This document shows, piece by piece, positions 42,661 through 52,286 of a DNA stretch of 64,000 bases; the first letter of the stretch is position 1, and the number at the start of each line of letters is the position of its first letter. The notes under the pieces were generated by a model that was not told the DNA's origin, did not search any database, and worked only from the letters and a program-made list of their open reading frames with translations. Position numbers and translations under genes: made by a program. Source of the DNA: Gelidibacter salicanalis (GTDB taxonomy: Bacteria > Bacteroidota > Bacteroidia > Flavobacteriales > Flavobacteriaceae). The stretch spans positions 1 through 64,000 of the forward strand of contig NZ_VORX01000007.1 in NCBI RefSeq assembly GCF_007997285.1, given 5' to 3'.

Positions 42661-43590
42661 TTAATGTTTAATTTTTGAAGCTAATAAGTAAATGACTGCC
42701 ATCCTAATGGCCACACCATTTTGAACTTGATCTAAAATAATGGCTTGTTTAGAATCGGCAACGTCACTCGTAATTTCCACCCCACGGTTAATTGGTCCCG
42801 GGTGCATAATGGTTATTTCTTTATCTAAGGAATTGAGCAATGCGCTATTTACCCCATACTGTTGTGTATATTCTCTGGTGGATGGAAAATAGGTCATATC
42901 CATTCGTTCATTTTGCACACGAAGCATATTGGCAACATCACACCACTGCAACGCTTTTTTTAGGTTGGTTTCTACTTTCACGCCTAATTTATCGATGTAT
43001 TTCGGTAGTAACGTTTTTGGACCGCACACCATCACATTGGCGCCTTGCAACTGTAAGGCAAAGATATTGGACAAGGCCACACGGCTGTGCAATATATCGC
43101 CTACAATGACCACGTTTTTTCCTTGCACCTGACCCAATCGTTCCCTAATGGAATAACTGTCTAGCAAAGCCTGTGTAGGGTGTTCGTGGGCGCCATCTCC
43201 AGCATTAATGATACTTGCGTTGACATGTTGCGAAAGAAAAACACTGGCCCCAGGGTTTGGATGTCTCATGACCACCATATCCACCTTCATGGATAAAATA
43301 TTGTTAACGGTATCAATTAAGGTTTCTCCTTTTTTTACGGATGATTGTGAGGCTGAAAAATTAATGACATCTGCGGAGAGTCGTTTTTCGGCCAATTCAA
43401 AAGAGAGCTTGGTACGGGTGGAGTTTTCAAAAAATAAATTGGCAATGGTAATATCTCGGAGCGAGGGTACTTTTTTGATCGGACGGTTAATGACTTCCTT
43501 AAAATGATCGGCAGTTTCAAAAATAAGTTGGATATCTTGTGAATTCAGATATTTAATTCCCAATAAGTGATTGACACTTAATTCGCTCAT
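42661..43590 (-). CDS. pyrB: Aspartate carbamoyltransferase catalytic subunit
   Basis: A 309-residue enzyme of pyrimidine synthesis that joins carbamoyl phosphate and aspartate. The carbamoyl-phosphate loop FENSTRTKLSFELAEKRL (about residues 53-70), HPTQALLDSYSIRE, the 80s-loop segment SSVKKGETLIDT, and HPGPINRGVEI are all present. Its length matches E. coli PyrB (311). It follows pyrR by 41 bases, forming a pyrRB unit that is probably regulated together. Confidence 0.94.
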   Translation of the reverse strand: MSELSVNHLLGIKYLNSQDIQLIFETADHFKEVINRPIKKVPSLRDITIANLFFENSTRTKLSFELAEKRLSADVINFSASQSSVKKGETLIDTVNNILSMKVDMVVMRHPNPGASVFLSQHVNASIINAGDGAHEHPTQALLDSYSIRERLGQVQGKNVVIVGDILHSRVALSNIFALQLQGANVMVCGPKTLLPKYIDKLGVKVETNLKKALQWCDVANMLRVQNERMDMTYFPSTREYTQQYGVNSALLNSLDKEITIMHPGPINRGVEITSDVADSKQAIILDQVQNGVAIRMAVIYLLASKIKH

Positions 43591-43631
43591 TGTTTGCTGT
43601 ATTTATACTCTATTAATTATACGGTCCATAG

Positions 43632-44171
43632 TTACGCTTCCACTAAATACACGGCATCTTCACCTTCATTTTCTACCCAGTTCACTTTTACCTTTTCCTT
43701 ATTAATAGCATCTACTTGTCGCCCTTTATAGTTGGGCTGAATGGGCAAGTGTCGGCTAAAACGTCGATCGATAAGCGTGAGGAGTTCAATTTCATTAGGA
43801 CGTCCAAAAGATTGAATAGCAGTAAGAGCGGAACGGATACTTCTGCCTGTATAAAGCACATCGTCAATAAAGACAATATTCTTGTCCTCAACAATAAAAT
43901 TGATTTCTGTAGTATTCGCCTCTAAAGGCTTTTCACCACGGCGAAAATCGTCTCTAAAAAAAGTTATATCTAAATGACCTAACTGAATGTGCTTAATCTT
44001 ATAGTCTTCCTTTAATATTTGAGCAAGTCTGTTGGCTAAGAATTTTCCTCTGGGCTGAATGCCAATGAGTACGGTATCCCTAAAATCGTTGTGTTTTTCA
44101 ATCAGTTGACAAGCCAATCTATGGAGAATGATATTGATCTCTTTTGCGTTAAGTAGAACTTTTTGGCTCAT
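43632..44171 (-). CDS. pyrR: PyrR: pyr operon attenuator / uracil phosphoribosyltransferase
   Basis: A 179-residue phosphoribosyltransferase of the PyrR type. GIQPRGKFLANRLAQ (about residues 37-51) and the PRPP loop VFIDDVLYTGRSIRSAL (about 97-113) are clear, and VKVNWVENEGEDAVYLVE closes the protein. In other bacteria PyrR binds UMP/PRPP and attenuates pyr mRNA. The leader here is too short (about 20 bases) for a classical attenuator ahead of pyrR itself. It is first in the pyrR-pyrB operon. Confidence 0.92.
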   Translation of the reverse strand: MSQKVLLNAKEINIILHRLACQLIEKHNDFRDTVLIGIQPRGKFLANRLAQILKEDYKIKHIQLGHLDITFFRDDFRRGEKPLEANTTEINFIVEDKNIVFIDDVLYTGRSIRSALTAIQSFGRPNEIELLTLIDRRFSRHLPIQPNYKGRQVDAINKEKVKVNWVENEGEDAVYLVEA

Positions 44172-44195
44172 AGTTTTCCAAACGTATTTGGTTTA

Positions 44196-44225
44196 CAAAT
44201 TTAGGATAAATATTCTTCTATGCAA
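44196..44225 (-). promoter_or_regulatory. Promoter of pyrR-pyrB
   Basis: Read on minus, TTG (44225-44223) is followed after 19 bases by TAAATTTG (44203-44196), matching the Bacteroidota TTG-N19-TANNTTTG layout. The start would be near 44190, giving a leader of about 20 bases. Confidence 0.65.
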
Positions 44226-44269
44226 TGCTTTTTTCTTTCAAAGACCCAAGGCGGCACGTATTAGAAATA

Positions 44270-44303
44270 AAAAAGCCTTCAACGAGATGTTGAAGGCTTT
44301 GAT
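44270..44303 (-). terminator. Terminator of rpsA
   Basis: AAAGCCTTCAAC and GTTGAAGGCTTT (44273-44300) make a 12-bp stem with a short loop. On minus it is followed by a T run (AATAAAAAA on +). It lies about 22 bases past the rpsA stop and 100 bases before the pyrR start. Confidence 0.85.
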
Positions 44304-44322
44304 TTACAAATGTTTTGAAAGA

Positions 44323-46185
44323 TTATTTCTTCCCGTCCATTTTATCTTTAAGAGCTTGTAAAGCATCATTGGCATCACCAAGTGTTGGTTTTGACTCTGC
44401 TGCAGAAGCTTCTGCTTTAGCAACAGCCGCTTTTACGTTAGCAATTTCTTCTTGTTTAAAGATAGCAGTATGAGAAGCGACAACACGTTTGAATTCTTTG
44501 TTGAACTCAATAATTTTGAATTCAGCAGTATCACCTTTTTTCAATTTCTTACCATCTTCCATTTCTAAATGACGTGAAGGAACGAAAGCAACGATATCTT
44601 CGTTAAACTCTACAGTTGCACCTTTATCAACCATTTCAGAAATTTCTGCTTTGTGCGTAGTACCTAAAGCAAATTCAGTTTCGTATTTATCCCAAGGATT
44701 GGTGGTAGTTTGTTTGTGACCTAAACTTAATTTACGTCCTTCAACATCCAATTCCAATACTACAACATCTAAGTTATCACCTACGTTACAGAACTCACTT
44801 GGATGCTTGATTTTCTTAGTCCAAGATAGATCAGAGATGTAAATCAACCCGTCAATACCTTCTTCCAATTCTACAAACACACCAAAGTTAGTGAAGTTAC
44901 GTACAATACCTGTGTGCTTAGAGCCCACTGGGTATTTCGTAGTAATATCAGTCCATGGGTCTGGCGTCAATTGTTTGATACCTAATGACATTTTACGGTC
45001 TTCTCTGTCAAGAGTTAAGATAACCGCTTCAATTTCATCACCAACTTTTACGAAATCTTGAGCAGAGCGTAAATGTGTTGACCACGACATTTCACTTACG
45101 TGAACCAAGCCTTCTACACCTTCTTCTACTTCAATGAATGCACCGTAATCAGCAATTACAACAACTTTTCCTTTCACTTTGTCTCCAACTTTTACGCTTT
45201 CGCCTAAAGCTTCCCAAGGATGTTTGCTCAATTGTTTTAAACCTAATTGGATTCTTGATTTATCTTCATCAAAATCAAGGATTACCACGTTAAGTTTTTG
45301 ATCCAATTCTACAATCTCGTTTGGATGGTTGATACGTGACCAAGAAAGGTCAGTAATATGTACTAAACCATCTACACCACCAAGATCAATAAAGACACCG
45401 TAAGATGTGATGTTTTTAACAACACCTTCTAATACTTGTCCTTTTTCTAATTGACCAATAATTTCTTTTTTCTGTTCTTCAATATCCGCTTCAATAAGCG
45501 CTTTATGAGACACTACAATGTTTTTAAATTCGTGGTTGATTTTCACAACTTTAAATTCCATTGTTTTATTAACATACTGATCGTAATCTCTAATAGGTTT
45601 CACATCAATTTGAGAACCTGGTAAGAATGCTTCAATACCAAATACGTCAACGATCATACCACCTTTAGTACGACATTTAACAAAACCGTTTACGATTTCG
45701 CCAGTGTCATGTGCATTGTTTACACGATCCCAAGCTTTGATTACTCTAGCTTTACGGTGAGATAATACTAACTGACCGTTAGAATCTTCACGCACATCAA
45801 TTAAAACTTCTACTTTGTCACCAACTTTTAAATTAGGATTGTAACGGAACTCATTAAGAGAAATTACACCTTCAGATTTTGCATTGATATCAATAATAGC
45901 GTCACGATCAGAAATATGGATCACTACACCTTCAACAACTTCATCGTCTAGAGTGTCTACGAAATTTTCTGATACTAATTTTTCAAATTCCTGTAATTTC
46001 TTGTCATCCACTTGCTCAATTCCTTCTTCGTAATTGTGCCAGTTAAAATCTGCTAAGAATTTCTCAGGATTTGCTTGTGCTTCTGATACTTTAGGAGCCG
46101 TTTGTTCAGTAGTTTGAGTATCTACTGCTGTTTCTGTAGCGTTAGTAGTCTCTACTTCGGCTTGATTTGTTTCTTTTTCAGACAT
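44323..46185 (-). CDS. rpsA: 30S ribosomal protein S1
   Basis: A 620-residue protein with six S1 RNA-binding domains (about residues 78-150, 165-235, 250-320, 335-405, 420-490, 505-570), each with VxGxVxxI and VHxSELSW-type motifs such as GLVHITDLSW and GLVHVSEMSW. The N terminus (about 75 residues) is acidic and Thr/Gln-rich, and the C-terminal tail is Ala/Lys-rich and ends MDGKK. It helps mRNA binding by the 30S subunit. It is monocistronic, with a 120-base leader and a strong terminator. Confidence 0.94.
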   Translation of the reverse strand: MSEKETNQAEVETTNATETAVDTQTTEQTAPKVSEAQANPEKFLADFNWHNYEEGIEQVDDKKLQEFEKLVSENFVDTLDDEVVEGVVIHISDRDAIIDINAKSEGVISLNEFRYNPNLKVGDKVEVLIDVREDSNGQLVLSHRKARVIKAWDRVNNAHDTGEIVNGFVKCRTKGGMIVDVFGIEAFLPGSQIDVKPIRDYDQYVNKTMEFKVVKINHEFKNIVVSHKALIEADIEEQKKEIIGQLEKGQVLEGVVKNITSYGVFIDLGGVDGLVHITDLSWSRINHPNEIVELDQKLNVVILDFDEDKSRIQLGLKQLSKHPWEALGESVKVGDKVKGKVVVIADYGAFIEVEEGVEGLVHVSEMSWSTHLRSAQDFVKVGDEIEAVILTLDREDRKMSLGIKQLTPDPWTDITTKYPVGSKHTGIVRNFTNFGVFVELEEGIDGLIYISDLSWTKKIKHPSEFCNVGDNLDVVVLELDVEGRKLSLGHKQTTTNPWDKYETEFALGTTHKAEISEMVDKGATVEFNEDIVAFVPSRHLEMEDGKKLKKGDTAEFKIIEFNKEFKRVVASHTAIFKQEEIANVKAAVAKAEASAAESKPTLGDANDALQALKDKMDGKK

Positions 46186-46309
46186 TTGCTGAATACTAAT
46201 TTTGTATTCTGAGTGTTCTAGGAAGTTTTATGCGATCAACACACAGAAGTGTTATTTGCTTTTAGTTTTCATTCCTTTTATCTTCCAATGGGTACCGCTA
46301 AAAGGAGTG

Positions 46310-46341
46310 CAAAAATACAATATAATTCTCTCATTCACAAA
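46310..46341 (-). promoter_or_regulatory. Promoter of rpsA
   Basis: On minus, TTTG (46341-46338) is followed after 20 bases by TATTTTTG (46317-46310). Both boxes match the Bacteroidota sigma-A consensus exactly. The start site would be near 46304, leaving an untranslated leader of about 120 bases before rpsA. Confidence 0.72.
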
Positions 46342-46474
46342 TTATTTGAGACCGCGATGTACTATTGTAATAAAAAGGAATTGGATTGGAGAACAAATGA
46401 TCGTATAAGGGTTACAAAATTGGGCATAAATTCTTTAAATTTACGTTTACATTAACTTAAAAAAATCAATTATT

Positions 46475-46852
46475 ATGGTAAAATCTAAGTATCAAAGTGT
46501 TTTAGATCTTGGTAAAGAGCTAAACATTCAAGGCGGGGATGTTTCAGAAGAAAATGGTATCTTAAAAATGAAAGGGACGGCCAAAAACCAATATGAGAAA
46601 AACCTATTATGGGATAAAATTAAATCTATTGGCGGCGAAAACCCTTCAGACATCAATGCTGACATTAAAGTAGCTGATACTTCAGTGTACGCGAGACATA
46701 CAGTTAAATCTGGCGAAACGCTTGGTAAAATTGCAAAACAATATTATGGTGATGCTTCTAAATACCAAAAGATCTATTCAGCAAATAGCGACATCTTAAA
46801 GAATCCAGATATGATTCATCCTGATCAAGAACTTATTATTCCTAACGAATAA
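46475..46852 (+). CDS. BON-LysM protein (Kbp/YgaU-like)
   Basis: A 125-residue cytoplasmic-type protein without a signal peptide. A BON-like domain at about residues 15-62 (ENGILKMKGTAKNQYEKNLLWD) is followed by a LysM domain at about 72-124 (HTVKSGETLGKIAKQYYGDA). The arrangement and length match E. coli Kbp (YgaU), a potassium-binding protein. That role is an inference for this homologue. It has its own terminator 21 bases after the stop and is divergent from rpsA. Confidence 0.85.
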   Translation: MVKSKYQSVLDLGKELNIQGGDVSEENGILKMKGTAKNQYEKNLLWDKIKSIGGENPSDINADIKVADTSVYARHTVKSGETLGKIAKQYYGDASKYQKIYSANSDILKNPDMIHPDQELIIPNE

Positions 46853-46872
46853 ATAGAACATGTCTTTTATAC

Positions 46873-46900
46873 AAAAACGATCCAATGGATCGTTTTTTTT
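46873..46900 (+). terminator. Terminator of the BON-LysM gene
   Basis: AAAAACGATCCA (46873-46884) pairs with TGGATCGTTTTT (46886-46897), followed by more T. It starts about 21 bases after the stop. Confidence 0.85.
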
Positions 46901-47143
46901 ATGTTTTATAACATTGTTGTCCGATAAAGAATCAAGACCGCTGCGCTGTTAGAATAAAGACTTGTTTGCAACTAACTGACAAACAACGATCATTTAAATT
47001 AAAATCGCACATTCCCTCCCGGTAGAAACAGTTTCTAAAATGCATGGTCTCATTTCGGAAATCTTCTAATGTCCCTTGCTTTAAATGAGTTTGTTAATTT
47101 ATTATTTATTTTTATCGGACACTAATGGTTTTATAATTTGTTT

Positions 47144-47836
47144 TTAATAGGGATTGATGACTTTTTGGGCAATGTCATAGAGCGTTTCAAATTGGGCTTT
47201 TAGAGATAAATTGGAATTGTCAATTTCTATAGCATTATCCGCCTTCATCAACGGCGAATCCTCTCGGGTAGAATCAATTAAATCCCGCGATTCTACATTA
47301 ATTAACACGGCTTCATAACTGACCTCCTCTTTGCGCTCAAGCAATTCTTTATAGCGACGTTTAGCTCTGGTTTCTGCGGAAGCGGTCATAAAAAACTTTA
47401 ATTCGGCATCCGGAAAAACCACCGTGCCTATATCACGGCCATCCATAACAACGCCTTTCTCCTTACCCATTTGCTGCTGTTGATTTACTAACATGCGTCT
47501 TACCTTAGATACCTCTGCTACCTGACTTACATTTTGCGATACTTCTAAAGTTCGGATTTCATTTTCAACGTTCGTGCCATTTAAATACACTTCCGCAAAG
47601 CCTAATTGTTCATTACATGTAAAGCTGACTTTAACACTGTCCAATTCTGAAATCAATCGGTCAACATCAAAAGAATCTTTTGAAATGATCTGATGCTGCA
47701 TAGCGTATAAGGTGACCGCGCGGTACATCGCACCAGAATCGACATATACGTAACCCAAGGCTTTGGCCAATTGTTTGGCTACCGTACTTTTTCCAGTAGA
47801 TGAAAATCCGTCAATAGCAATTGTAATCTTCTTCAT
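47144..47836 (-). CDS. cmk: Cytidylate kinase
   Basis: A 230-residue nucleoside monophosphate kinase that phosphorylates CMP and dCMP. The P-loop IAIDGFSSTGKST (residues 5-17), SGAMYRAVTLYAMQH in the CMP-binding domain, MDGRDIGTVVFPDA, and the lid segment AETRAKRRYKELLE are all present. The length matches E. coli Cmk (227). It lies 35 bases downstream of porQ on the minus strand. Confidence 0.93.
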   Translation of the reverse strand: MKKITIAIDGFSSTGKSTVAKQLAKALGYVYVDSGAMYRAVTLYAMQHQIISKDSFDVDRLISELDSVKVSFTCNEQLGFAEVYLNGTNVENEIRTLEVSQNVSQVAEVSKVRRMLVNQQQQMGKEKGVVMDGRDIGTVVFPDAELKFFMTASAETRAKRRYKELLERKEEVSYEAVLINVESRDLIDSTREDSPLMKADNAIEIDNSNLSLKAQFETLYDIAQKVINPY

Positions 47837-47871
47837 ATTTTCTTTCCGTTAAAACGGAACTCTTTTTTAAT

Positions 47872-48891
47872 TTATCTCAAATCGATCTGTAATCCGAAAA
47901 AACTTGAATTCGATGCCGCAGTATAGCGTGCATGTGTATAGCTAAAGCGCAATTTATTAAGTTTGACGCCAATCCCAAAGGAAAGACCTGAAAAGTTACG
48001 TTGGTTTTCAATGCGCAATTCTTCAGCGCGCCTAAAATTATACCCCAGTCTCAAATTGAAGCCGGCTTCTGGAAACAGCTCAGCTCCTAGTATGGTATGT
48101 CGCATGACTTCATTGATAAATCCAACTTTTTCTTGGGTCTGATTGCCATCTAAATCGGTAGTGGCCCGTGCAGGATTGGATACACCTATTGGCCATTGTT
48201 GCAGATTGTCAAACGTTAGATGCCATCGTAAAGGCACATGTTGCAAAGTTTGAGACATGCCTAAATTGACCTCCAGAGGTAAATTCTCATTTAGGTCTGC
48301 ATAGGTGGTAAATTGCGTTCCAAGATTTCTAACCGTAACGGCGGCATGAAAATCAAGCGTTTGGTTAATATAAATCATCCCGACATCAAGCGCACCCCCT
48401 ATTGAGTTGTATTGTTCTAATTTTGAAGTGATCAGTTTGGCGTTAGCGCCTATATAAAAATCAGAGTATGGAATCTTATAGGAATACCCCAAAGACAAAG
48501 CGGCCTCATTACCCGTAAAGGTTCCAGTAGAGACCCCATTTTCATCATAGCCGTCAAATGTACCGTAATTGATATAAGTCATGCCCACATGAAAAGTTTG
48601 CAAGTGTCGGTCCCAGGTATAGGCATAAGCTCCGGTACCGTAACTGATACCGCCTAAATAACTGGAGTAATTTAAAGCCAACTGATTATCCATCTCAGGA
48701 TTAATAGTCGCCGGATTGTACAAACCTCCCGTAACGTCATCATCAAAATTAGTGATGTTCTTGCCCCCTAAAGCGGCCTGTCGCGGCGAAGACACTAGAT
48801 TTAAAAATTGGTAGGTTGACTCTCCGCCAAGTTGGGCGAAAACTGTGGCGTGTAATAACACAAAGTATAAAACAGCAATCCTCTTACCCAT
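47872..48891 (-). CDS. porQ: Type IX secretion system outer-membrane protein PorQ
   Basis: A 339-residue beta-barrel with a signal peptide (MGKRIAVLYFVLLHATVFAQ). The family opening GGESTYQFLNLVSSPRQAALGG is followed by repeated barrel strands, ending SSFFGLQIDLR. PorQ is a T9SS-associated membrane protein of the PorV/PorP barrel class. ATG 48891 is chosen over a GTG at 48924 because it places the signal peptide at the N terminus. It lies upstream of cmk in the same direction, and the lon terminator lies just upstream of it. Confidence 0.88.
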   Translation of the reverse strand: MGKRIAVLYFVLLHATVFAQLGGESTYQFLNLVSSPRQAALGGKNITNFDDDVTGGLYNPATINPEMDNQLALNYSSYLGGISYGTGAYAYTWDRHLQTFHVGMTYINYGTFDGYDENGVSTGTFTGNEAALSLGYSYKIPYSDFYIGANAKLITSKLEQYNSIGGALDVGMIYINQTLDFHAAVTVRNLGTQFTTYADLNENLPLEVNLGMSQTLQHVPLRWHLTFDNLQQWPIGVSNPARATTDLDGNQTQEKVGFINEVMRHTILGAELFPEAGFNLRLGYNFRRAEELRIENQRNFSGLSFGIGVKLNKLRFSYTHARYTAASNSSFFGLQIDLR

Positions 48892-48955
48892 AGCAGGACA
48901 AAAGTAAGATTTCTTCCCCAACACCGAGAGATCTTTATGGTTTTTAAACCAAAAA

Positions 48956-48982
48956 TAAACGGCAACTTAGTGTTGCCGTTTA
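48956..48982 (-). terminator. Terminator of lon
   Basis: AAACGGCAAC (48957-48966) and GTTGCCGTTT (48972-48981) form a perfect 10-bp stem with a 5-base loop. On minus it is followed by TATTTTTGG. It lies 3 bases beyond the lon stop. Confidence 0.85.
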
Positions 48983-48984
48983 GG

Positions 48985-51435
48985 TTATAATGTTTTAAAG
49001 TTCTTGACTTTCTCCTTAGTGAGCGCTTGTTTTAAAACATCGCTCATGTCCGTGACATAGTGGAAGGTCAATCCTTTTAAATATTCAGGTTTGATTTCTT
49101 CAATATCGCGTCTGTTATCTTCACAGAGGAGGATTTCTTTAATTCTCGCACGCTTAGCAGCCAATATTTTTTCTTTGATACCTCCAACCGGCAACACTTT
49201 TCCTCTCAAGGTAATTTCTCCCGTCATGGCTAAGCTGTTTTTTACTTTGCGTTGGGTAAATAAAGATACCAATGAGGTTAACATCGTCACCCCAGCACTC
49301 GGTCCGTCCTTAGGCGTTGCACCTTCTGGTACGTGAATATGCACATTATACTTTCCGAATACCTCAGGATCTATCCCAAATTCTTCGGCGTTAGATTTAA
49401 TGTATTCCATAGCAATGGTGGCCGATTCTTTCATCACCGTTCCTAAGTTACCCGTAATGGTTAGCGTTCCCTTACCTTTAGATAGTATGGATTCGATAAA
49501 TAATATATCGCCTCCAACTTTAGTCCACGCCAATCCAGTAACCACACCTGCGACGTTATTATTTTCGTATTTGTCACGCTCCATTCGTGGAGATCCCAAT
49601 ACTTCAATCACATCTTCATTAGAAATCTTTTTGCTGTACGGTTCTTCCATGGCAATATTTTTGGCCGCGTAACGAACCATTTTTGCCAATTGCTTCTCCA
49701 AGCCTCTCACCCCAGATTCTCGTGTATAGCCTTCTACAATTTTCTCTAATTGTGGTTTTGCTATTTTTAAATCATTATCCGTCAAGCCGTGTTCTTTAAG
49801 TTGCTTTGGCAATAAATGACGTTTGGCAATTTCTACTTTTTCTTCTATGGTATAGCCTGTAACATCAATAATTTCCATCCGGTCCAACAACGCAGGTTGA
49901 ATGGTACTCAAGCTATTGGCTGTAGCAATAAACATGACTTTAGATAGGTCGAAGCCCATTTCGAGGAAATTATCGTGGAAGTCGCCATTTTGCTCAGGGT
50001 CCAGAACCTCCAACATTGCTGAAGATGGATCACCCTGATTACTGTTGGATAATTTATCAATCTCGTCCAATACAAAAACAGGATTGGAAGTGCCTGCTTT
50101 CTTCAAACTTTGAAGGATCCGTCCTGGCATGGCACCTATATAGGTTTTTCTATGACCGCGGATTTCCGCTTCATCACGCAAACCTCCTAAAGACATCCGA
50201 ACATACTCACGACCCAATGCTTCTGCGACCGACTTTCCTAATGAGGTCTTCCCTACTCCCGGAGGTCCGTAAAGGCAAAGAATTGGCGATTTCATATCAT
50301 TACGCAGTTTTAAAACCGCTAGATATTCGATAATTCTTCGTTTGACATCATCCAAACCATAATGGTCACGATCCAATATGCGCTTAGCACGTTTTAAATC
50401 AAATTTATCCTTACTGAATTCATTCCAAGGAAGTTCTAAAAACAGATCCAAATAGTTTCTTTGGATGGAATATTCGGCAACTTGCGGATTCATGCGCTGT
50501 AGTTTCATCAACTCTTTCTGAAAATGGGTATCCACTTTATCGTCCCATTTTTTAGACTTAGAGCGCACTTTCATTTCGTCAATCTCTTCGTCATAAGAAA
50601 CCCCACCCAATTCTTCTTGAATGGTCTTCATTTGTTGATGTAAAAAATATTCGCGCTGTTGTTGGTTCATATCACTCTGAACCTTAGACTGAATGTCGTT
50701 TTTAAGTTCCAATTTTTGGAATTCAACATTCATATATTTTAACGTCGCCAAAGCACGTTCTTTCAAATCGTTAATTTCCAGCAAATTTTGCTTTTCTTCA
50801 ATTGAAAGATTCATATTTGACGAGACAAAATTTACCAAAAACGAGTTGCTCTCAATATTCTTGATGGCAAAAGTTGCTTCCGTAGGAATATTTGGACTGT
50901 CTTTAATAATTTGCAGTGCCAAATCTTTGATCGACTCAATAATTGCTGAAAACTCTTCGTTGTCTTCAGCCGGTTTGGCTTCCGCAACGTCCTTTACAGT
51001 GGCGGTAATATAAGGATCTTCTGAAATGACCTCGTCAATTTCAAAACGTTTTTTTCCTTGAATTATAATGGTAGTATTTCCATCAGGCATCTTTAACACC
51101 CTGAGAATGCGGGCTACCGTACCTGTTTTATATACATCCTTACCTTCAGGATCTTCAATACTGCCATCTTTTTGGGAAACCACACCAATCACCTTACTCC
51201 CTTTATTGGAGTCATTGATGAGTTTGATCGATTTATCTCTCCCTGCAGTAATAGGAATCACCACGCCAGGAAATAATACGGTATTGCGCAACGGCAATAT
51301 CGGTAAGGTTGCTGGTAATTCTTCGTTATTTATTTGCTCTTCATCTTCTGGTGTCATTAAAGGAATTAACTCAGAGTTTTCATCAAACTCCTGAAATGAC
51401 AAACTGTCAAGACTTAAAAATTTTGATTCTTTCAT
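48985..51435 (-). CDS. lon: ATP-dependent protease Lon
   Basis: An 816-residue AAA+ protease with a LON N-domain at about residues 43-235 ([19 protein letters not shown]) and a coiled-coil linker. Walker A is [19 protein letters not shown] (about 390-408) and Walker B is [10 protein letters not shown]. The C-terminal serine-lysine protease domain has [12 protein letters not shown] (catalytic Ser) and [14 protein letters not shown] (catalytic Lys). It degrades misfolded and regulatory proteins. Its leader holds a perfect 8-bp inverted repeat (51451-51474), and the ECF sigma gene is divergent. Confidence 0.95.
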   Translation of the reverse strand: MKESKFLSLDSLSFQEFDENSELIPLMTPEDEEQINNEELPATLPILPLRNTVLFPGVVIPITAGRDKSIKLINDSNKGSKVIGVVSQKDGSIEDPEGKDVYKTGTVARILRVLKMPDGNTTIIIQGKKRFEIDEVISEDPYITATVKDVAEAKPAEDNEEFSAIIESIKDLALQIIKDSPNIPTEATFAIKNIESNSFLVNFVSSNMNLSIEEKQNLLEINDLKERALATLKYMNVEFQKLELKNDIQSKVQSDMNQQQREYFLHQQMKTIQEELGGVSYDEEIDEMKVRSKSKKWDDKVDTHFQKELMKLQRMNPQVAEYSIQRNYLDLFLELPWNEFSKDKFDLKRAKRILDRDHYGLDDVKRRIIEYLAVLKLRNDMKSPILCLYGPPGVGKTSLGKSVAEALGREYVRMSLGGLRDEAEIRGHRKTYIGAMPGRILQSLKKAGTSNPVFVLDEIDKLSNSNQGDPSSAMLEVLDPEQNGDFHDNFLEMGFDLSKVMFIATANSLSTIQPALLDRMEIIDVTGYTIEEKVEIAKRHLLPKQLKEHGLTDNDLKIAKPQLEKIVEGYTRESGVRGLEKQLAKMVRYAAKNIAMEEPYSKKISNEDVIEVLGSPRMERDKYENNNVAGVVTGLAWTKVGGDILFIESILSKGKGTLTITGNLGTVMKESATIAMEYIKSNAEEFGIDPEVFGKYNVHIHVPEGATPKDGPSAGVTMLTSLVSLFTQRKVKNSLAMTGEITLRGKVLPVGGIKEKILAAKRARIKEILLCEDNRRDIEEIKPEYLKGLTFHYVTDMSDVLKQALTKEKVKNFKTL

Positions 51436-51450
51436 ATATGTTTAAAGGTC

Positions 51451-51474
51451 ATTATGTCATCAAATCGACATAAT
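51451..51474. promoter_or_regulatory. Inverted repeat upstream of lon, candidate operator
   Basis: ATTATGTC (51451-51458) and GACATAAT (51467-51474) are perfect 8-bp reverse complements with an 8-base spacer, starting 16 bases before the lon ATG. Read on minus, TCGATTTG (51468-51461) inside it is seven of eight to TANNTTTG, so a bound protein would block a -7 box. It is not the CIRCE sequence. Confidence 0.5.
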
Positions 51475-51670
51475 ATTTTGTTTTCAATTAGTATTAACAT
51501 CCAATTAACCCCTGACAACCAATAGATTGATCACAGAATTGCTAACGGAGACACCCTATGTTTCCAATAGTTATGCCATACTTGAGCTTAAGATGGGTTG
51601 TTTATCGCAATCCATTTTGAAACCCAATTTTTACATCACCATCAATTTTCAGAAAATATATTCAAAAAAC

Positions 51671-51697
51671 TGTAACATTGTTTCAGTAACTTCATCA
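51671..51697 (+). promoter_or_regulatory. Possible ECF-type promoter upstream of the sigma factor gene
   Basis: TGTAAC at 51671-51676, with TCATC about 15 bases later, resembles the -35/-10 layout of ECF promoters (GTAAC/GAAC and GTC-like). It lies 23-48 bases before the preferred TTG start at 51719, consistent with autoregulation. Single-copy evidence only. Confidence 0.3.
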
Positions 51698-51718
51698 TTA
51701 TATCAAAGCAACTGTTGT

Positions 51719-52279
51719 TTGAATCTAACCTTATCACATATTAAAGACCTGCTCGAGCAGTGCAAACTCGGCAATGAACGTGCTCAAATGGAAGTTTATC
51801 GCAGGTACTTTCATGCGATGTATAATACTAGTTATCGCATCGTAAAAGATAGGTTTGAAGCAGAAGACATTATGCAGGAGTCCTTTTTGACCGCCTTTAC
51901 GAAATTGGACACTTTAAATGATGTGGCGCTGTTTGGACCGTGGTTGAAACGGATAATAATAAATAACAGTATTAGTGTGTATCGAATGATGGAAAAAGAA
52001 TTAAACCTTCCTTTAGATGATAGGTTATATAAAGTGGAAGACTGTGAAGATATTGAGGATGATTACCAATTTACCAATGTTAAATCCGCCCAAATAATGG
52101 AGTGTATGAAGAACTTGAAAGCTAATTATCGATTATGCCTCACCTTAAATTTAATTGAAGGTTATGATTATGACGAGATATGTGAGATTATGGGCATCAG
52201 TTATGCCCATTGCCGGACAATGATCTCTAGAGCTAAAGAAAGTTTAAGACAAAAATTAAATGTTGAATTGAAAAGTTAA
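51719..52279 (+). CDS. ECF-family RNA polymerase sigma factor
   Basis: About 186 residues, the usual ECF length. Region 2 has YNTSYRIVKDRFEAEDIMQESF and WLKRIIIN (core and -10 recognition). Region 4 has GYDYDEICEIMGISYAHCRTMISRAKESLR (helix-turn-helix for the -35 box). The TTG at 51719 gives a start (LNLTLSHIKDLLEQC) like other ECF factors. An open frame from 51527 adds 64 residues that do not look like protein. Seven bases separate it from the anti-sigma-like gene. It probably controls an envelope-stress operon that includes itself. Confidence 0.85.
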   Translation: MNLTLSHIKDLLEQCKLGNERAQMEVYRRYFHAMYNTSYRIVKDRFEAEDIMQESFLTAFTKLDTLNDVALFGPWLKRIIINNSISVYRMMEKELNLPLDDRLYKVEDCEDIEDDYQFTNVKSAQIMECMKNLKANYRLCLTLNLIEGYDYDEICEIMGISYAHCRTMISRAKESLRQKLNVELKS

Positions 52280-52286
52280 AGACCTT

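Noticed and set aside
50016-51394. Plus-strand open frames inside lon
   Set aside because: Antisense shadows of lon with no start signals and no recognisable protein features.
51527-51718. 64-codon N-terminal extension of the ECF sigma factor
   Set aside because: It starts at TTG, has no resemblance to sigma region 1, and spans a probable promoter. The later TTG at 51719 gives a normal ECF length.
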